Shown: piece after piece, positions 16,077 to 25,123 of the stretch
Position numbering within the stretch: position 1 is the stretch's first letter
Layout: each line of letters opens with the position of its first letter
Assembly: GCA_017548075.1 (NCBI GenBank)
Contig: JAFYNL010000001.1
Location: forward strand, 24,997 to 88,996
DNA from: Bacteroidaceae bacterium
Lineage (GTDB): Bacteria > Bacteroidota > Bacteroidia > Bacteroidales > Bacteroidaceae
Length of the DNA stretch: 64,000 nucleotides
Reading direction: 5' to 3'
Translations under genes and position numbers: made by a program
The notes under the pieces: model-generated
Told to the model about the DNA's origin: nothing
The model's database searches: none
What the model saw: only the letters and a program-made list of their open reading frames with translations

Positions 16077-16472
16077 ATGGAATTAACAGGAAAGATTATT
16101 GCCGAGTTCAATGAGCGAGGCGGAGTAAGCAACAGAACTGGCAACGAATGGAAGGCTAAATCATACGTTTTGGAGGTACCTGGAGACTATCCCAGAAAGT
16201 TGGTTTTCGATGTTTTCGGAGCTGACCGTCTGCAGGCTTTCAACCTTCAGATTGGCGAAACAGTAACGGTTAGCTTTGATATCGATGCTCATGAATACAA
16301 CGGACGTTGGTTCAACGATGTTCGCGCTTTCCGAATCGACAGAGGTCAGGCCGCTCCAACTGCTTCTGCAGAAGCTGCTCCAACTCCAGACGCCGCTCCA
16401 GTTGCCCCAATGGCTGAGCCCGCTCCCATACCTTTCGAGGCTCCCGCTCCAACAGACGAACTCCCCTTCTAA
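16077..16472 (+). CDS. DUF3127 family OB-fold protein with SSB-like tip
   Basis: A 131-residue protein. Residues 1-85 look like the small OB-fold DUF3127 family (MELTGKIIAEF, YVLEVPGDYPRKLVFDVFG, VSFDIDAHEYNGRWFNDVRA). A Pro/Ala-rich linker of about 40 residues follows, and the chain ends DELPF. The layout copies single-stranded DNA-binding protein, whose flexible linker ends in an acidic D-x-x-P-F tip that docks DNA repair enzymes. A DNA-binding or partner-recruiting role is inferred, not shown. The start was set at the ATG after the -7 box rather than an upstream in-frame codon. tRNA-Arg follows 16 bases later. Confidence 0.85.
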   Translation: MELTGKIIAEFNERGGVSNRTGNEWKAKSYVLEVPGDYPRKLVFDVFGADRLQAFNLQIGETVTVSFDIDAHEYNGRWFNDVRAFRIDRGQAAPTASAEAAPTPDAAPVAPMAEPAPIPFEAPAPTDELPF

Positions 16473-16488
16473 GAGCCTAAACCACTCT

Positions 16489-16562
16489 GGCTCCGTAGCT
16501 TAGCTGTATAGAGCGTCAGATTCCGGTTCTGAAGGTCGAGGGTTAGAATCCCTCCGGAGTCA
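16489..16562 (+). tRNA. tRNA-Arg (anticodon CCG)
   Basis: A complete 74-base cloverleaf. The acceptor is GGCTCCG/CGGAGTC (one G-U pair), the D arm is GCTTAGCTGTATAGAGC, the anticodon stem is TCAGA/TCTGA with loop TTCCGGT, and the T arm is GAGGG/CCCTC. The discriminator is A and CCA is not encoded. It reads CGG codons. A hairpin terminator follows. Confidence 0.95.
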
Positions 16563-16573
16563 CTTGAACAAGC

Positions 16574-16614
16574 ATTAGGACTGCGACTTTCCGAGTTGCG
16601 GCCCTAATTGTTTT
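16574..16614 (+). terminator. Hairpin terminator after tRNA-Arg
   Basis: The stem ATTAGG/CCTAAT is extended by CTGCGACT/AGTTGCGG (two G-U pairs) with loop TTCCG, followed by TGTTTT. Confidence 0.75.
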
Positions 16615-16683
16615 GAGTCCAGAAAAATGGCTCAAATACACATTATATATTTTAATAAGGAAGAGACTTTTAAGCGAGGAAGA

Positions 16684-16792
16684 AAACGACCCTCAGTTAA
16701 AATCAAAAGTTAACGTGTTACGTTGGCAAACTTAACGAGTTAAGATTGCAATCGTAACGTGTTATGTTTGGCAACGACACTGGGGTTGTTTT
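16684..16792. repeat. 22-bp-period intergenic repeat, copy D
   Basis: The left end AACGACCCTCAGTTAAAATC and right end GGCAACGACACTGGGG plus TTGTTT flank three 22-bp units with AACGTGTTA or AACGAGTTA. It is the best-preserved copy together with F and G, and lies between the tRNA-Arg terminator and the tex promoter. Confidence 0.88.
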
Positions 16793-16856
16793 GAGGTTCG
16801 ACATTTTATCTCGATTATTTTTTCCTGAGTTGTTTCTTCTTTTCATTTCTTTTTCG

Positions 16857-16864
16857 TAAATTTG
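16857..16864 (+). promoter_or_regulatory. -7 box for tex (TAAATTTG)
   Basis: A TAnnTTTG match ending 22 bases before the ATG at 16887. Confidence 0.7.
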
Positions 16865-16886
16865 CACTCTGTAAAGAGTGAAGAGA

Positions 16887-19019
16887 ATGAATTACGAACT
16901 GATTGCCGAACGAACTGGCCTCAAGGAGAAATATGTGCGACAAGTTGTGGATTTGTTGCAGGATGGGGCTACTGTGCCCTTCATCAGCCGTTATCGCAAG
17001 GAAGCAACTGGCGGAATGACCGATGTCGAGGTGGCTCAAGTGGCTACAGAACTCGACAATGTAACAGAGCTTGAGCATCGTAAGAAGTTCATTCTCACCA
17101 CTATCGAAGGACAGGGAAAGCTCACTCCCGAACTACGAAAAAGGATTGAGGAATGTTGGGACGAGACGACTCTGGAAGACATTTATCTGCCATACAAACA
17201 AAAGCGCAGAACCAGAGCACAAGTCGCAAGAGAAGCCGGACTTGAGCCCTTTGCCGAAGCCATCTTGAAGCAAAGTTATACGCCTCTGAAGCAACTTGCC
17301 GACAAGACACTCGATGGCTTCGAAGGAAGCTATGAGGATGCTCTGCAAGGAGCAAAAGATATAATCGCCGAAAAAGTGAGTGAAGACGAACGAGCAAGGC
17401 AAACTCTCAGGACGACCTTCTCGATTCATGCTCAGATTCAGAGCAAACTCATCAAAGGCAAAGACGTAGAAGGCCAAAACTTCCGCGATTATTTCGATTG
17501 GCAAGAACCCTTGAAACGCTGTTCCAGCCATCGTTTGCTGGCAATGAGGCGTGGTGAGGCTGAAGGCATACTGAGGGTTTCGATTTGTGTTGACGATGAG
17601 CCGGCGATGGAACGAATCGCTCGTCAGTTCGTCAGAGGCAATAGCGAGAGCAGTCAGGCTGTGCGAGAAGCCGTCGAGGATGGTTATAAGCGACTCCTCG
17701 AACCCAGCATCAGCAACGAGTTTGGCGCTTCGTCGAAGCAGAAAGCAGACGAGGAAGCCATCCGTATCTTCGTTAGAAATTTGGAACAATTGCTCATGGC
17801 TTCGCCTCTCGGACAAAAGCGTGTAATGGGCATCGACCCGGGTTTTCGAACTGGTTGCAAGGTGGTTTGCCTCGACGCAGAAGGCAATCTCCTCCATCAC
17901 GACGTCATCTTCCCCCACCCTCCTCGAGCTGAGCGAGTTAAGGCGATGCTGACCGTCCAGAATCTTGTCGAGAAATATGGTGTTCAGGCCATCAGTATCG
18001 GCAACGGAACTGCAGGTCGCGAGACTGAAGATTTCGTTCGTCACCTCGACCTTCCCGATAATGTGGAGGTTTATAGCGTGAGCGAGGACGGAGCCAGCAT
18101 CTATAGTGCAAGCGAGATTGCCCGCGAAGAGTTCCCCAACGAGGATGTGACCGTTCGCGGAGCCGTCAGCATAGGTCGGCGTTTGATGGACCCACTTGCC
18201 GAACTCGTAAAGATAGATCCGTCGAGTATCGGCGTGGGGCAGTACCAGAAAGACGTCAATCAAACTGCCCTCAAAAAGAGCCTCGAAGAGACTGTGGTTG
18301 CTTGTGTGAACAGAGTTGGCGTGAACCTCAATACTGCAAGCCAATGGCTCTTGACTTATGTGAGTGGCCTCGGACCTTCACTTGCCCAGAATATCGTTCG
18401 CTATCGACGTGAGAATGGGCCTTTCCACTCTCGAAAAGAGTTGATGAAAGTGCCTCGTCTTGGAGCAAAAGCCTTCGAGCAATCAGCTGGTTTCCTTCGC
18501 ATAAAAGGCGGAGATGAGCCGCTCGACAATAGTGCAGTTCATCCCGAAAGATACGAATTGGTTGAGCAAATGGCTCACGACCAAAAGTGTTCTGTGGCGG
18601 AACTTATGGCAGATAAGTCGCTCAGAGACAAGATAGATGTGAATCAATATGTGAGTAGAGAGGTGGGACTCCCTACCCTTCAAGACATTATGACTGAGCT
18701 GGATAAGCCTGGACTCGACCCTCGACAGCCTTTGCATGCTTTCGCTTTCGACCCAACAGTTCATGAAATAGGCGACCTTCGCGAGGGAATGGTGCTGCCT
18801 GGAATCGTGACAAACATCACAAACTTTGGCGCTTTCGTTGATATCGGCGTCCATGAGAAGGGTTTGGTGCATGTTTCGCAACTCGCCGACCACTATGTGA
18901 AAGACCCTACAACTGTGGTGAAAGTCCAGCAACAAGTAATGGTTCGAGTCATTGGAGTTGACCTCCAAAGGCAACGAATCTCGTTAAGTATGAAACACAT
19001 TCAAGATGGCAAAGGATAA
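16887..19019 (+). CDS. tex: Tex family transcription accessory protein
   Basis: A 710-residue RNA-binding protein of the Tex/Spt6-like family. It has the N-terminal Tex helices (VPFISRYRKEATGGM), a YqgF/RuvC-like nuclease fold (MGIDPGFRTGCKVVCLDAEG, ISIGNGTAGRETEDF), helix-hairpin-helix repeats (YVSGLGPSLAQNIVRYR), and a C-terminal S1 RNA-binding domain (GMVLPGIVTNITNFGAFVDI). The family affects transcription and RNA handling. The ATG at 16887 was chosen; an in-frame GTG lies 9 bases upstream. It overlaps radA by 14 bases, indicating coupled translation. Confidence 0.95.
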   Translation: MNYELIAERTGLKEKYVRQVVDLLQDGATVPFISRYRKEATGGMTDVEVAQVATELDNVTELEHRKKFILTTIEGQGKLTPELRKRIEECWDETTLEDIYLPYKQKRRTRAQVAREAGLEPFAEAILKQSYTPLKQLADKTLDGFEGSYEDALQGAKDIIAEKVSEDERARQTLRTTFSIHAQIQSKLIKGKDVEGQNFRDYFDWQEPLKRCSSHRLLAMRRGEAEGILRVSICVDDEPAMERIARQFVRGNSESSQAVREAVEDGYKRLLEPSISNEFGASSKQKADEEAIRIFVRNLEQLLMASPLGQKRVMGIDPGFRTGCKVVCLDAEGNLLHHDVIFPHPPRAERVKAMLTVQNLVEKYGVQAISIGNGTAGRETEDFVRHLDLPDNVEVYSVSEDGASIYSASEIAREEFPNEDVTVRGAVSIGRRLMDPLAELVKIDPSSIGVGQYQKDVNQTALKKSLEETVVACVNRVGVNLNTASQWLLTYVSGLGPSLAQNIVRYRRENGPFHSRKELMKVPRLGAKAFEQSAGFLRIKGGDEPLDNSAVHPERYELVEQMAHDQKCSVAELMADKSLRDKIDVNQYVSREVGLPTLQDIMTELDKPGLDPRQPLHAFAFDPTVHEIGDLREGMVLPGIVTNITNFGAFVDIGVHEKGLVHVSQLADHYVKDPTTVVKVQQQVMVRVIGVDLQRQRISLSMKHIQDGKG

Positions 19020-20382
19020 GACAGTTTATGTTTGCGAGTACTGTGGACAGGAAAGCGTGAAGTGGATGGGCAAATGTCCTGCCTGTGGACGTTGGGACAC
19101 GATGAAAGAGTTTAAGGTCGCTCCATCCAAACCTTCCTCAAAGTCGCTGAATATCCCCTCCTCTTCTTCGGAAAAGGCTGCAGGACGCATACCTCTTCAC
19201 CAAATTGATTCTACTTCCGAGCCGCGAATGAATATGGGCGACGAAGAGTTGAATCGCGTTCTAGGCGGAGGTCTTGTGCCAGGAAGTCTCGTGCTTCTTG
19301 GTGGCGAACCTGGAATTGGAAAGAGTACACTCTCGCTTCAAACTGTCCTAAAACTGCAAGGAAAACGCATTCTCTATGTGAGTGGCGAAGAAAGTGCAAG
19401 GCAGATAAAACTAAGGGCGGACAGATTAGGTCCAGCCAACGAAGGGCTTTTCGTGCTTTGCGAGACGTCTCTCGAACAGATTTTCCTGCACATCGAAGAG
19501 ATGAAGCCTGACCTCGTTGTTATCGACTCCATCCAAACTGTGCAGACCGAAACCGTCGAGTCTTCCGCAGGCTCGCTTGCACAGATTCGAGAATGCGCGG
19601 CAGCTCTCCTGAGATACGCAAAGACGGGAGGCGTTTCCATTCTCCTAATCGGCCATATTAATAAGGAAGGAGCGCTGGCAGGCCCCAAAGTTTTGGAGCA
19701 TATTGTTGATGTCGTTCTGCAATTCGAAGGCGACCAACACCACCTTTACCGCATCTTGCGAAGCATTAAGAACCGCTTCGGAAGTACCAGTGAGATAGGC
19801 ATTTATGAAATGCGACACGATGGCTTGAGGCAGGTGAGCAACCCAAGCGAACTGCTCCTCACGGACAATCGCGAAGGACTTTCAGGTGTGGCCATTTCCT
19901 GCTCGATAGAAGGTGTCCGTCCTATCCTGATTGAGACACAAGCTTTGGTTAGCACGGCGGCTTACGGAACTGCCCAAAGAAGTACGACTGGCTTTGATGG
20001 AAGGCGACTGAACATGCTCCTTGCCGTTCTCGAGAAGAGAGTTGGCTTCAAGCTTGCACAGAAAGATGTCTTCCTAAACATTGCTGGAGGACTTCGCGTC
20101 ACAGACCCCGCCATCGACTTGAGTGTGGTTGCAGCCGTCCTTTCGAGCAATGGAGATATGCCTATCGAAGGCGATGTTTGCATGGCTGGCGAGGTTGGCT
20201 TGAGCGGAGAGATAAGGCCTGTTTCTCGAATAGAACAGAGGATTACAGAGGCTCAAAAGCTTGGTTTCAAGCGCATACTCATTCCTTCGCATAACATGAA
20301 CGGACTCAATCCTAAGGGATACAAAATAGAACTCGTGCCAGTTCGCAGAGTGGTAGAAACTGTAAGAGAACTATTCGGATGA
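19006..20382 (+). CDS. radA: DNA repair protein RadA
   Basis: A 458-residue RecA-like ATPase that helps branch migration in recombination and DNA repair. It has the N-terminal C4 zinc finger (C10, C13, C24, C27 in CEYCGQESVKWMGKCPACG), the Walker A GGEPGIGKST at 99-108, the RadA signature KNRFGS, and a Lon-protease-like C-terminal domain with DPAIDLSVVAAVLSS. Length is normal. It is translationally coupled to tex, and an SLC13 permease follows 20 bases later without an evident separate promoter, so the transcript may continue into the sulfate genes. Confidence 0.97.
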   Translation: MAKDKTVYVCEYCGQESVKWMGKCPACGRWDTMKEFKVAPSKPSSKSLNIPSSSSEKAAGRIPLHQIDSTSEPRMNMGDEELNRVLGGGLVPGSLVLLGGEPGIGKSTLSLQTVLKLQGKRILYVSGEESARQIKLRADRLGPANEGLFVLCETSLEQIFLHIEEMKPDLVVIDSIQTVQTETVESSAGSLAQIRECAAALLRYAKTGGVSILLIGHINKEGALAGPKVLEHIVDVVLQFEGDQHHLYRILRSIKNRFGSTSEIGIYEMRHDGLRQVSNPSELLLTDNREGLSGVAISCSIEGVRPILIETQALVSTAAYGTAQRSTTGFDGRRLNMLLAVLEKRVGFKLAQKDVFLNIAGGLRVTDPAIDLSVVAAVLSSNGDMPIEGDVCMAGEVGLSGEIRPVSRIEQRITEAQKLGFKRILIPSHNMNGLNPKGYKIELVPVRRVVETVRELFG

Positions 20383-20402
20383 CTTCAACAATAATATAAA
20401 AT

Positions 20403-21971
20403 ATGTCATTTAGCGTTATATTTGTAGCATTTTGCTTGGTGTTCATGATTTGGGCACTTATTGCAGACCGTTTGAAGCCAGGACTCATCCTTTTCTCCTG
20501 CGTTGTGATGATGCTTTGTGCAGGCATCCTGCAGCCGAAAGAGTGTCTGGAAGGCTTCTCAAACAAGGGAATGATAACCGTTGCCCTACTCTTCCTCGTG
20601 AGCGAAGGCGTTCGCAGGAGTGGCATCCTTGAGCAAATCATTCTCAAACTGCTTCCCATCAAGCATACCACAGTTACTCGAGCCAACGCAAAGCTCCTGC
20701 CAACCATCGCTGCGCTTTCAGCTTTCCTCAACAACACACCAGTAGTCGTCATCTTTGCTCCCATCATCAAGAACTGGGCGAGGAAGGTTGGACTTTCGCA
20801 CACGAAGTTCCTCATTCCTTTGAGCTATGCAACAGTTCTTGGCGGCATTTGTACCTTGATTGGTACGAGCACGAACCTTGTTGTAGATGGCCTTATCATC
20901 GATTCTGGCAGAGAGGGAATGTCGATGTTTGAGTTGGGTAAAGTCGGTATCATAATCTGCATTGTTGGCCTTGCTTACCTCATCTTCTACAGCCATTATC
21001 TCTTGCCCGACAATCGCGAGAGCGAGACGGAAGATGACGAGAAGGCAGAGGGCGTTCATCGCGTCGAAATTGTGCTGAGAAGCCGATTCAAGGGACTTGG
21101 CCAAACACTTCGTGAATTCGACTTCTATCGCCAATATGGTGCTACGGTTCGAAGTATTCGCAGAGGAAGTGTCTTGCTAAGTGGTGACTGGATGAATATG
21201 CCGCTTGAGAACCACGATACACTCTTGCTTGATACTGACGAAAAATTCGTTCAAACTTATAACGAATCGTCATCGTTCCTCATTTCCAGTTACGATGCCG
21301 ACAATCAGCCGCTTGCCCACCACAAACGCTATCTTGCCCTCATCCTGCTCGTCTTCATGATAACGGGAGCCACTATAGGCGAACTTCCTTTCGTAAGAGA
21401 TGCTGTGCCTAGCTTCAAGTTCGATATGTTCTTCTTTGTATGTCTCACTACCGTCATCATGGCTTGGGCAAAGATATTCAACCCTCGCAGGTATAGCAAA
21501 TATGTCTCGTGGGATGTTCTTGTGACAATTGCCTGTGCTTTCGCCATTTCAAAAGGCATGCAGAACTCAGGTTTTGCCGACTGCATAGCCGACATCATCA
21601 TCGCTTGTGCCGATGCAATTGGGCAATCCGAGCACGGCTCGTACGCTATGTTGGCAATACTCTTCATTATTACCAATCTCTTTACTGAGCTGATTACGAA
21701 CAACGCAGCAGCAGCCCTCTCCTTCCCATTGGCTTTGGCCGTAGCAGAGAAGTTGGGAGTCGACCCGATGCCCTTCTTCATCTGCATTTGTGTAGCTGCA
21801 AGCGCAGCCTTCAGCACACCGATTGGCTATCAAACAAACCTCCTCGTGCAAGGCATCGGCGGCTATCGCTTCACCGATTATACAAAAGTCGGTCTGCCCC
21901 TCAACATCATCGTCTTCCTCATCAGCGTATTTGTCATACCAATGATTTGGCCCATCGTACCAATACATTAA
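20403..21971 (+). CDS. SLC13-type anion permease, probable sulfate transporter
   Basis: A 522-residue inner-membrane protein with about 10-11 hydrophobic segments split into two halves. Each half carries the family signature (SAFLNNTPVVVIFAPI and ITNNAAAALSFPLALA; substrate loops GTSTNLVVDG and STPIGYQTNLLVQG). Between the halves, about residues 220-290, is one soluble RCK_C/TrkA_C-like domain. This form of SLC13/DASS protein is often found beside sulfate assimilation genes, and here cysC starts 31 bases downstream. Sulfate uptake is therefore inferred from context plus family. Other divalent anions are possible. Confidence 0.85.
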   Translation: MSFSVIFVAFCLVFMIWALIADRLKPGLILFSCVVMMLCAGILQPKECLEGFSNKGMITVALLFLVSEGVRRSGILEQIILKLLPIKHTTVTRANAKLLPTIAALSAFLNNTPVVVIFAPIIKNWARKVGLSHTKFLIPLSYATVLGGICTLIGTSTNLVVDGLIIDSGREGMSMFELGKVGIIICIVGLAYLIFYSHYLLPDNRESETEDDEKAEGVHRVEIVLRSRFKGLGQTLREFDFYRQYGATVRSIRRGSVLLSGDWMNMPLENHDTLLLDTDEKFVQTYNESSSFLISSYDADNQPLAHHKRYLALILLVFMITGATIGELPFVRDAVPSFKFDMFFFVCLTTVIMAWAKIFNPRRYSKYVSWDVLVTIACAFAISKGMQNSGFADCIADIIIACADAIGQSEHGSYAMLAILFIITNLFTELITNNAAAALSFPLALAVAEKLGVDPMPFFICICVAASAAFSTPIGYQTNLLVQGIGGYRFTDYTKVGLPLNIIVFLISVFVIPMIWPIVPIH

Positions 21972-22002
21972 CCCTACTCCCTAATCTCTAATCCCTAATC
22001 TA
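21971..22002. repeat. 7-bp tandem repeat (CCCTAAT units)
   Basis: About four to five units, CCCTACT, CCCTAAT, CTCTAAT, CCCTAAT, fill the whole spacer between the permease stop and the cysC start codon. Confidence 0.7.
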
Positions 22003-22584
22003 ATGGAAATTTTCCCTATTTTCGATAAAATGCTAACTCGCCAGGACAAAGAACAATTGCTTGGTCAGCGAGGCATCATGATATGGATGACAGGTCTCAG
22101 TGGCAGCGGAAAAAGTACTGTCGCTATTGGCGTAGAGCGAGAGTTGCAGAAGCGAGGCATTCTTTGTCGTATCCTCGATGGCGACAACATCCGAGCAGGC
22201 ATCAACTCCAATCTCGGCTTCTCGGCAGAAGACAGAAAGGAGAACATCCGTCGTATCGCAGAAATAGGCAAACTCTTCGTCGATACGGGCATTGTCACGA
22301 TTGCCTGCTTTGTTTCCCCCACCCTTGAACTTCGTCAGATGGCACGCGAGATAATCGGTCCCGACGACTTCCGTGAAGTCTATATCGCAACGCCTTTGGA
22401 GGAATGTGAACGCAGGGATGTAAAAGGGTTGTATGCTCGTGCCAGAAAGGGAGAAGTGAAGGATTTCACAGGCATTAGTGCCCCCTTCGAAGCTCCCACG
22501 AATCCCGACCTCAGCCTCGATACCAGTCAAATGACACTCAAAGATGAAGTCGAAGCTGTAGTGGACCTTTGCCTAAGAAGCTAA
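22003..22584 (+). CDS. cysC: Adenylylsulfate (APS) kinase
   Basis: A 193-residue kinase that converts APS and ATP to PAPS, the universal sulfonate donor. The Walker A GLSGSGKST is at 31-39; LDGDNIRAGINSNLGFS and ENIRRIAEIGKLF (APS binding) and the KGLYARARKGEVKDFTGI lid loop are present. The N-terminus MEIFPIFDKMLTRQD fits relatives I know from Bacteroides. Because PAPS is made but no PAPS reductase (cysH) is seen here, the product probably serves the sulfotransferase at 27.7 kb. Its stop is one base from the stop of the oppositely oriented GH27 gene, which separates it from cysD. Confidence 0.95.
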   Translation: MEIFPIFDKMLTRQDKEQLLGQRGIMIWMTGLSGSGKSTVAIGVERELQKRGILCRILDGDNIRAGINSNLGFSAEDRKENIRRIAEIGKLFVDTGIVTIACFVSPTLELRQMAREIIGPDDFREVYIATPLEECERRDVKGLYARARKGEVKDFTGISAPFEAPTNPDLSLDTSQMTLKDEVEAVVDLCLRS

Positions 22585-22585
22585 A

Positions 22586-24814
22586 TTAGAACCACACTTT
22601 CAGATACCTGCATCCGTGTAATGGAATGGTGCAGTTAAGTTCGCTTTCGGAGAGGTCTTTCTGACGCCAGAGGTCACGAACATTCTTTGCAGGCTTCTCT
22701 GAAGGAATGAGTTTCTTCATATCTACCTGCCGGTCCGTTTCACCAACGTTGAAGATGCCTACAGCAATCGCTCCGTCTGCCAAAGGACGGCTCCAAACCT
22801 CAATGTCACCTTCCTTCAGGGCACGGTCGGCCTGCTTGCCCAAGAGGTCTTGGTCGATGGCATTTACCTCGTTGTTGCAGAGGAGATTTAGTGTAAAGTC
22901 ATCCATCTGTGCGATGTCGCAGCCAATGAGCATATTGGAAGAAACGAGAGTCCAAAGCGTGATGTGAGTGTATTGTTCATCAGGCGTCAGACGCGTTTCG
23001 CGAAGGCCTTTTGTGTTCTCGCCCAAACCATAACCAACTTTGCCCACAACAAGCATATCGGGGTCATTCCAATGGCCGATAGAAGAATATTGGGATTTAC
23101 CCAATTGCTGACGAAAACCCACATCATAGATTGAATGCCATGTGTCGTTGATGTCCTGAGCCGTACGCCAACTGTTGCCGTCGCAATAAAGTCCCCACAG
23201 ATAGACCTGCGTTCCGCCCAAGGGACCGAGGCTGTAGAAGATGTCTCGAGGTTGCTGGCGCAAGAACTTCTGCATCAAGAGATAGGGACGAATGCAGCTG
23301 GCAAAGCCATAATCGTTCTCTTGGGCTCGCACATTCTCGTAGCTGCACCAGTCGTATTTTAGGTAATCCACGCCCCATTTGTTCCATACCTCAGCATCCT
23401 CTTTCTCGTAACCGAGGCTACCAAGATAGCCACCACATGTGGTTGCACCAGGCGCGCTGTAGATGCCGAACTTCAGTCCGCGCTCGTGGAGCCAATCAAC
23501 CAGTCCCTTCATCGATGGGAACTTTTGGTTTGCGTCGAGCGTGCCGTCGGGGTTGCGCTCTGGAGCTTCCCATCCATCATCGATGTTGATGTAGCTATAA
23601 CCATATTCGGCCAAGCCTTTATCGATAAGCGCCTGCGTAGAAGCCATTACCTTCTCCTGCGTTACAGTCAGTCCCCAGCAGTTCCACGAATTCCAGCCCA
23701 TCGGCGGAGTCTGGCCAATCATGTCTGCACCCACTTTCAGAGTGAACTCCTGCGAAGCCTTTCCTTTTGCATTCTCAGCCACGACGGTAAAGGTCAGGAC
23801 AGCTGGCTTGCCGATTTTTCCGCTCAAAACACCACTTTCTGTGAGTTGAAGGCCTGCAGGAAGGTCGTTACAAGTGAATTTCATAGGCTTTTCGCCCGAT
23901 ACGGGGAAACGATAGATGACGGGAGAGCCTGGACGTACACCAAATACAGGAGCGCCGTTGAAACGAGGTGTTGCAGGAGCTGCTGGTGTCAGGACGTATT
24001 TCAGTTGTTTGCTTTCGCTGAGCACCTTTCCCGTCTTGGCATCGGTATAGGTTGCCGTGAGCTGACACATTTTATCCATATTATAAGGTACAGTCACGCG
24101 CACGGGCTTGTTTCGCTTGAGGGAAAGCTTCTTGCTCAGGGACTTCACCTTGGCTCCCGTCTCACGGTCTATAATCGTGACGTCCAGCGTTCCATTTGTT
24201 GCCGTTGAATAAGCGTTGTTGACCTCTATATCGTAATGGTATTGCCCGACATTTGTGTCTGATAGACGCATGGAAAGACCTTCGGCAGCCTTGGGGCAGG
24301 TAATCGTCAGAGGATTGTTGTACAAACCGCCAGAACCTCCGCGATTATAGACTCGAACAGCAATCACATTCTCCGCATCCAAGCGGACGCAATCTTCTTT
24401 GATGTTGACTACATAGTTGCGAACGTCATTGCTGGCAGGGAAATAGCCCGCAGCATTTGTCGGCATACGTCCAGTCGAGCCAATCAGTTTGCCATTCAGG
24501 TAGCACTCGTCCACATCATCGGCTTTTGGCATGTTCAGGATGAGAGCATTCTGCTGGTCAGCGCCCTGGAACACGCTTTTGGGAATAGTCACGTGAATGC
24601 GATACCAGCCGTAAGCCTTGGTGTTCTGAGGAAAGCCTTGCTCGTCCCATCTCTTGGTGATGTCAACCTCGCTCCAAGAGGTATCATCCATTTCGGGCTT
24701 AGCCCAATTCAAATCGTCACCCTGCTTGAGAAGCCCCTTGCTGACAGTTACATTTTGCGCATCCAGTTGCAGTCCCATCAAGGCCATCAATGCTACTAAA
24801 AACAGCTTTTTCAT
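22586..24814 (-). CDS. GH27 alpha-galactosidase with N-terminal accessory domains
   Basis: A 742-residue exported glycosidase with signal peptide MKKLFLVALMALMGLQLDAQ. Residues about 25-190 form a beta-sandwich resembling GH2/GBD sugar-binding modules (NKAYGWYRIHVTIP, DVDECYLNGKLIG). Ig-like or cadherin-like modules follow. The GH27 barrel starts at QTPPMGWNSWNCWG, with the nucleophile D488 in YLKYDWC and the acid/base Asp in HWNDPDM. A small C-terminal beta domain ends the chain. It should release terminal alpha-galactose; beta-arabinopyranosidase activity also occurs in this family. It lies in the opposite direction between cysC and cysD, splitting the sulfate genes, and has its own -7 box. 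Confidence 0.93.
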   Translation of the reverse strand: MKKLFLVALMALMGLQLDAQNVTVSKGLLKQGDDLNWAKPEMDDTSWSEVDITKRWDEQGFPQNTKAYGWYRIHVTIPKSVFQGADQQNALILNMPKADDVDECYLNGKLIGSTGRMPTNAAGYFPASNDVRNYVVNIKEDCVRLDAENVIAVRVYNRGGSGGLYNNPLTITCPKAAEGLSMRLSDTNVGQYHYDIEVNNAYSTATNGTLDVTIIDRETGAKVKSLSKKLSLKRNKPVRVTVPYNMDKMCQLTATYTDAKTGKVLSESKQLKYVLTPAAPATPRFNGAPVFGVRPGSPVIYRFPVSGEKPMKFTCNDLPAGLQLTESGVLSGKIGKPAVLTFTVVAENAKGKASQEFTLKVGADMIGQTPPMGWNSWNCWGLTVTQEKVMASTQALIDKGLAEYGYSYINIDDGWEAPERNPDGTLDANQKFPSMKGLVDWLHERGLKFGIYSAPGATTCGGYLGSLGYEKEDAEVWNKWGVDYLKYDWCSYENVRAQENDYGFASCIRPYLLMQKFLRQQPRDIFYSLGPLGGTQVYLWGLYCDGNSWRTAQDINDTWHSIYDVGFRQQLGKSQYSSIGHWNDPDMLVVGKVGYGLGENTKGLRETRLTPDEQYTHITLWTLVSSNMLIGCDIAQMDDFTLNLLCNNEVNAIDQDLLGKQADRALKEGDIEVWSRPLADGAIAVGIFNVGETDRQVDMKKLIPSEKPAKNVRDLWRQKDLSESELNCTIPLHGCRYLKVWF

Positions 24815-24838
24815 AATTGTTTATATGTTTTCGAATGA

Positions 24839-24846
24839 CAAAGATA
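24839..24846 (-). promoter_or_regulatory. -7 box for GH27 gene (TATCTTTG)
   Basis: A TAnnTTTG match on the minus strand, 25 bases before the ATG. Confidence 0.7.
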
Positions 24847-24874
24847 CGACTTTCCTTTCATACTTGCAAGCGAG

Positions 24875-25085
24875 AAAGTCAGAAAGTCATAAAATCATAA
24901 TTCTACAGGAATGGCTTTTCAGTTAGTTCTGCCGCGGTAAAGAAGAGATAATAATTATTATCTATTATTTATATTATAATATTATTAATAATAAAACTCT
25001 ATTAATAATCTTATACTCGTGTAGTAATTCAGTCACTTTCGCTTCCTGTAGATATATGATTATATGATTAAGTGATTATCTCCCC
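24875..25085. other. AT-rich spacer with near-palindromic A/T tract and 8-bp repeats
   Basis: The 500-base gap between the GH27 and cysD starts holds three things besides promoters. There are two 8-bp-period tracts (GAAAGTCA units near 24882, GATTATAT-like units near 25055-25080). There is an almost pure A/T stretch at about 24945-25013 with several short palindromes such as TAATAATTATTA. Copy E of the 22-bp repeat follows at 25124-25230. I see no gene here. Confidence 0.6.
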
Positions 25086-25123
25086 CGCGAAGACCCCGAA
25101 AAAACTCGTCTAAGGTAATCCGA

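Noticed and set aside
14780-16077. Replication origin next to dnaN
   Set aside because: No dnaA gene, no cluster of DnaA boxes and no AT-rich unwinding region typical of an origin were seen; the spacer is short and holds promoters and a 7-bp repeat.
17133-18344. 403-residue minus-strand frame inside tex
   Set aside because: It is opposite to a conserved Tex coding region and has no domain or promoter support.
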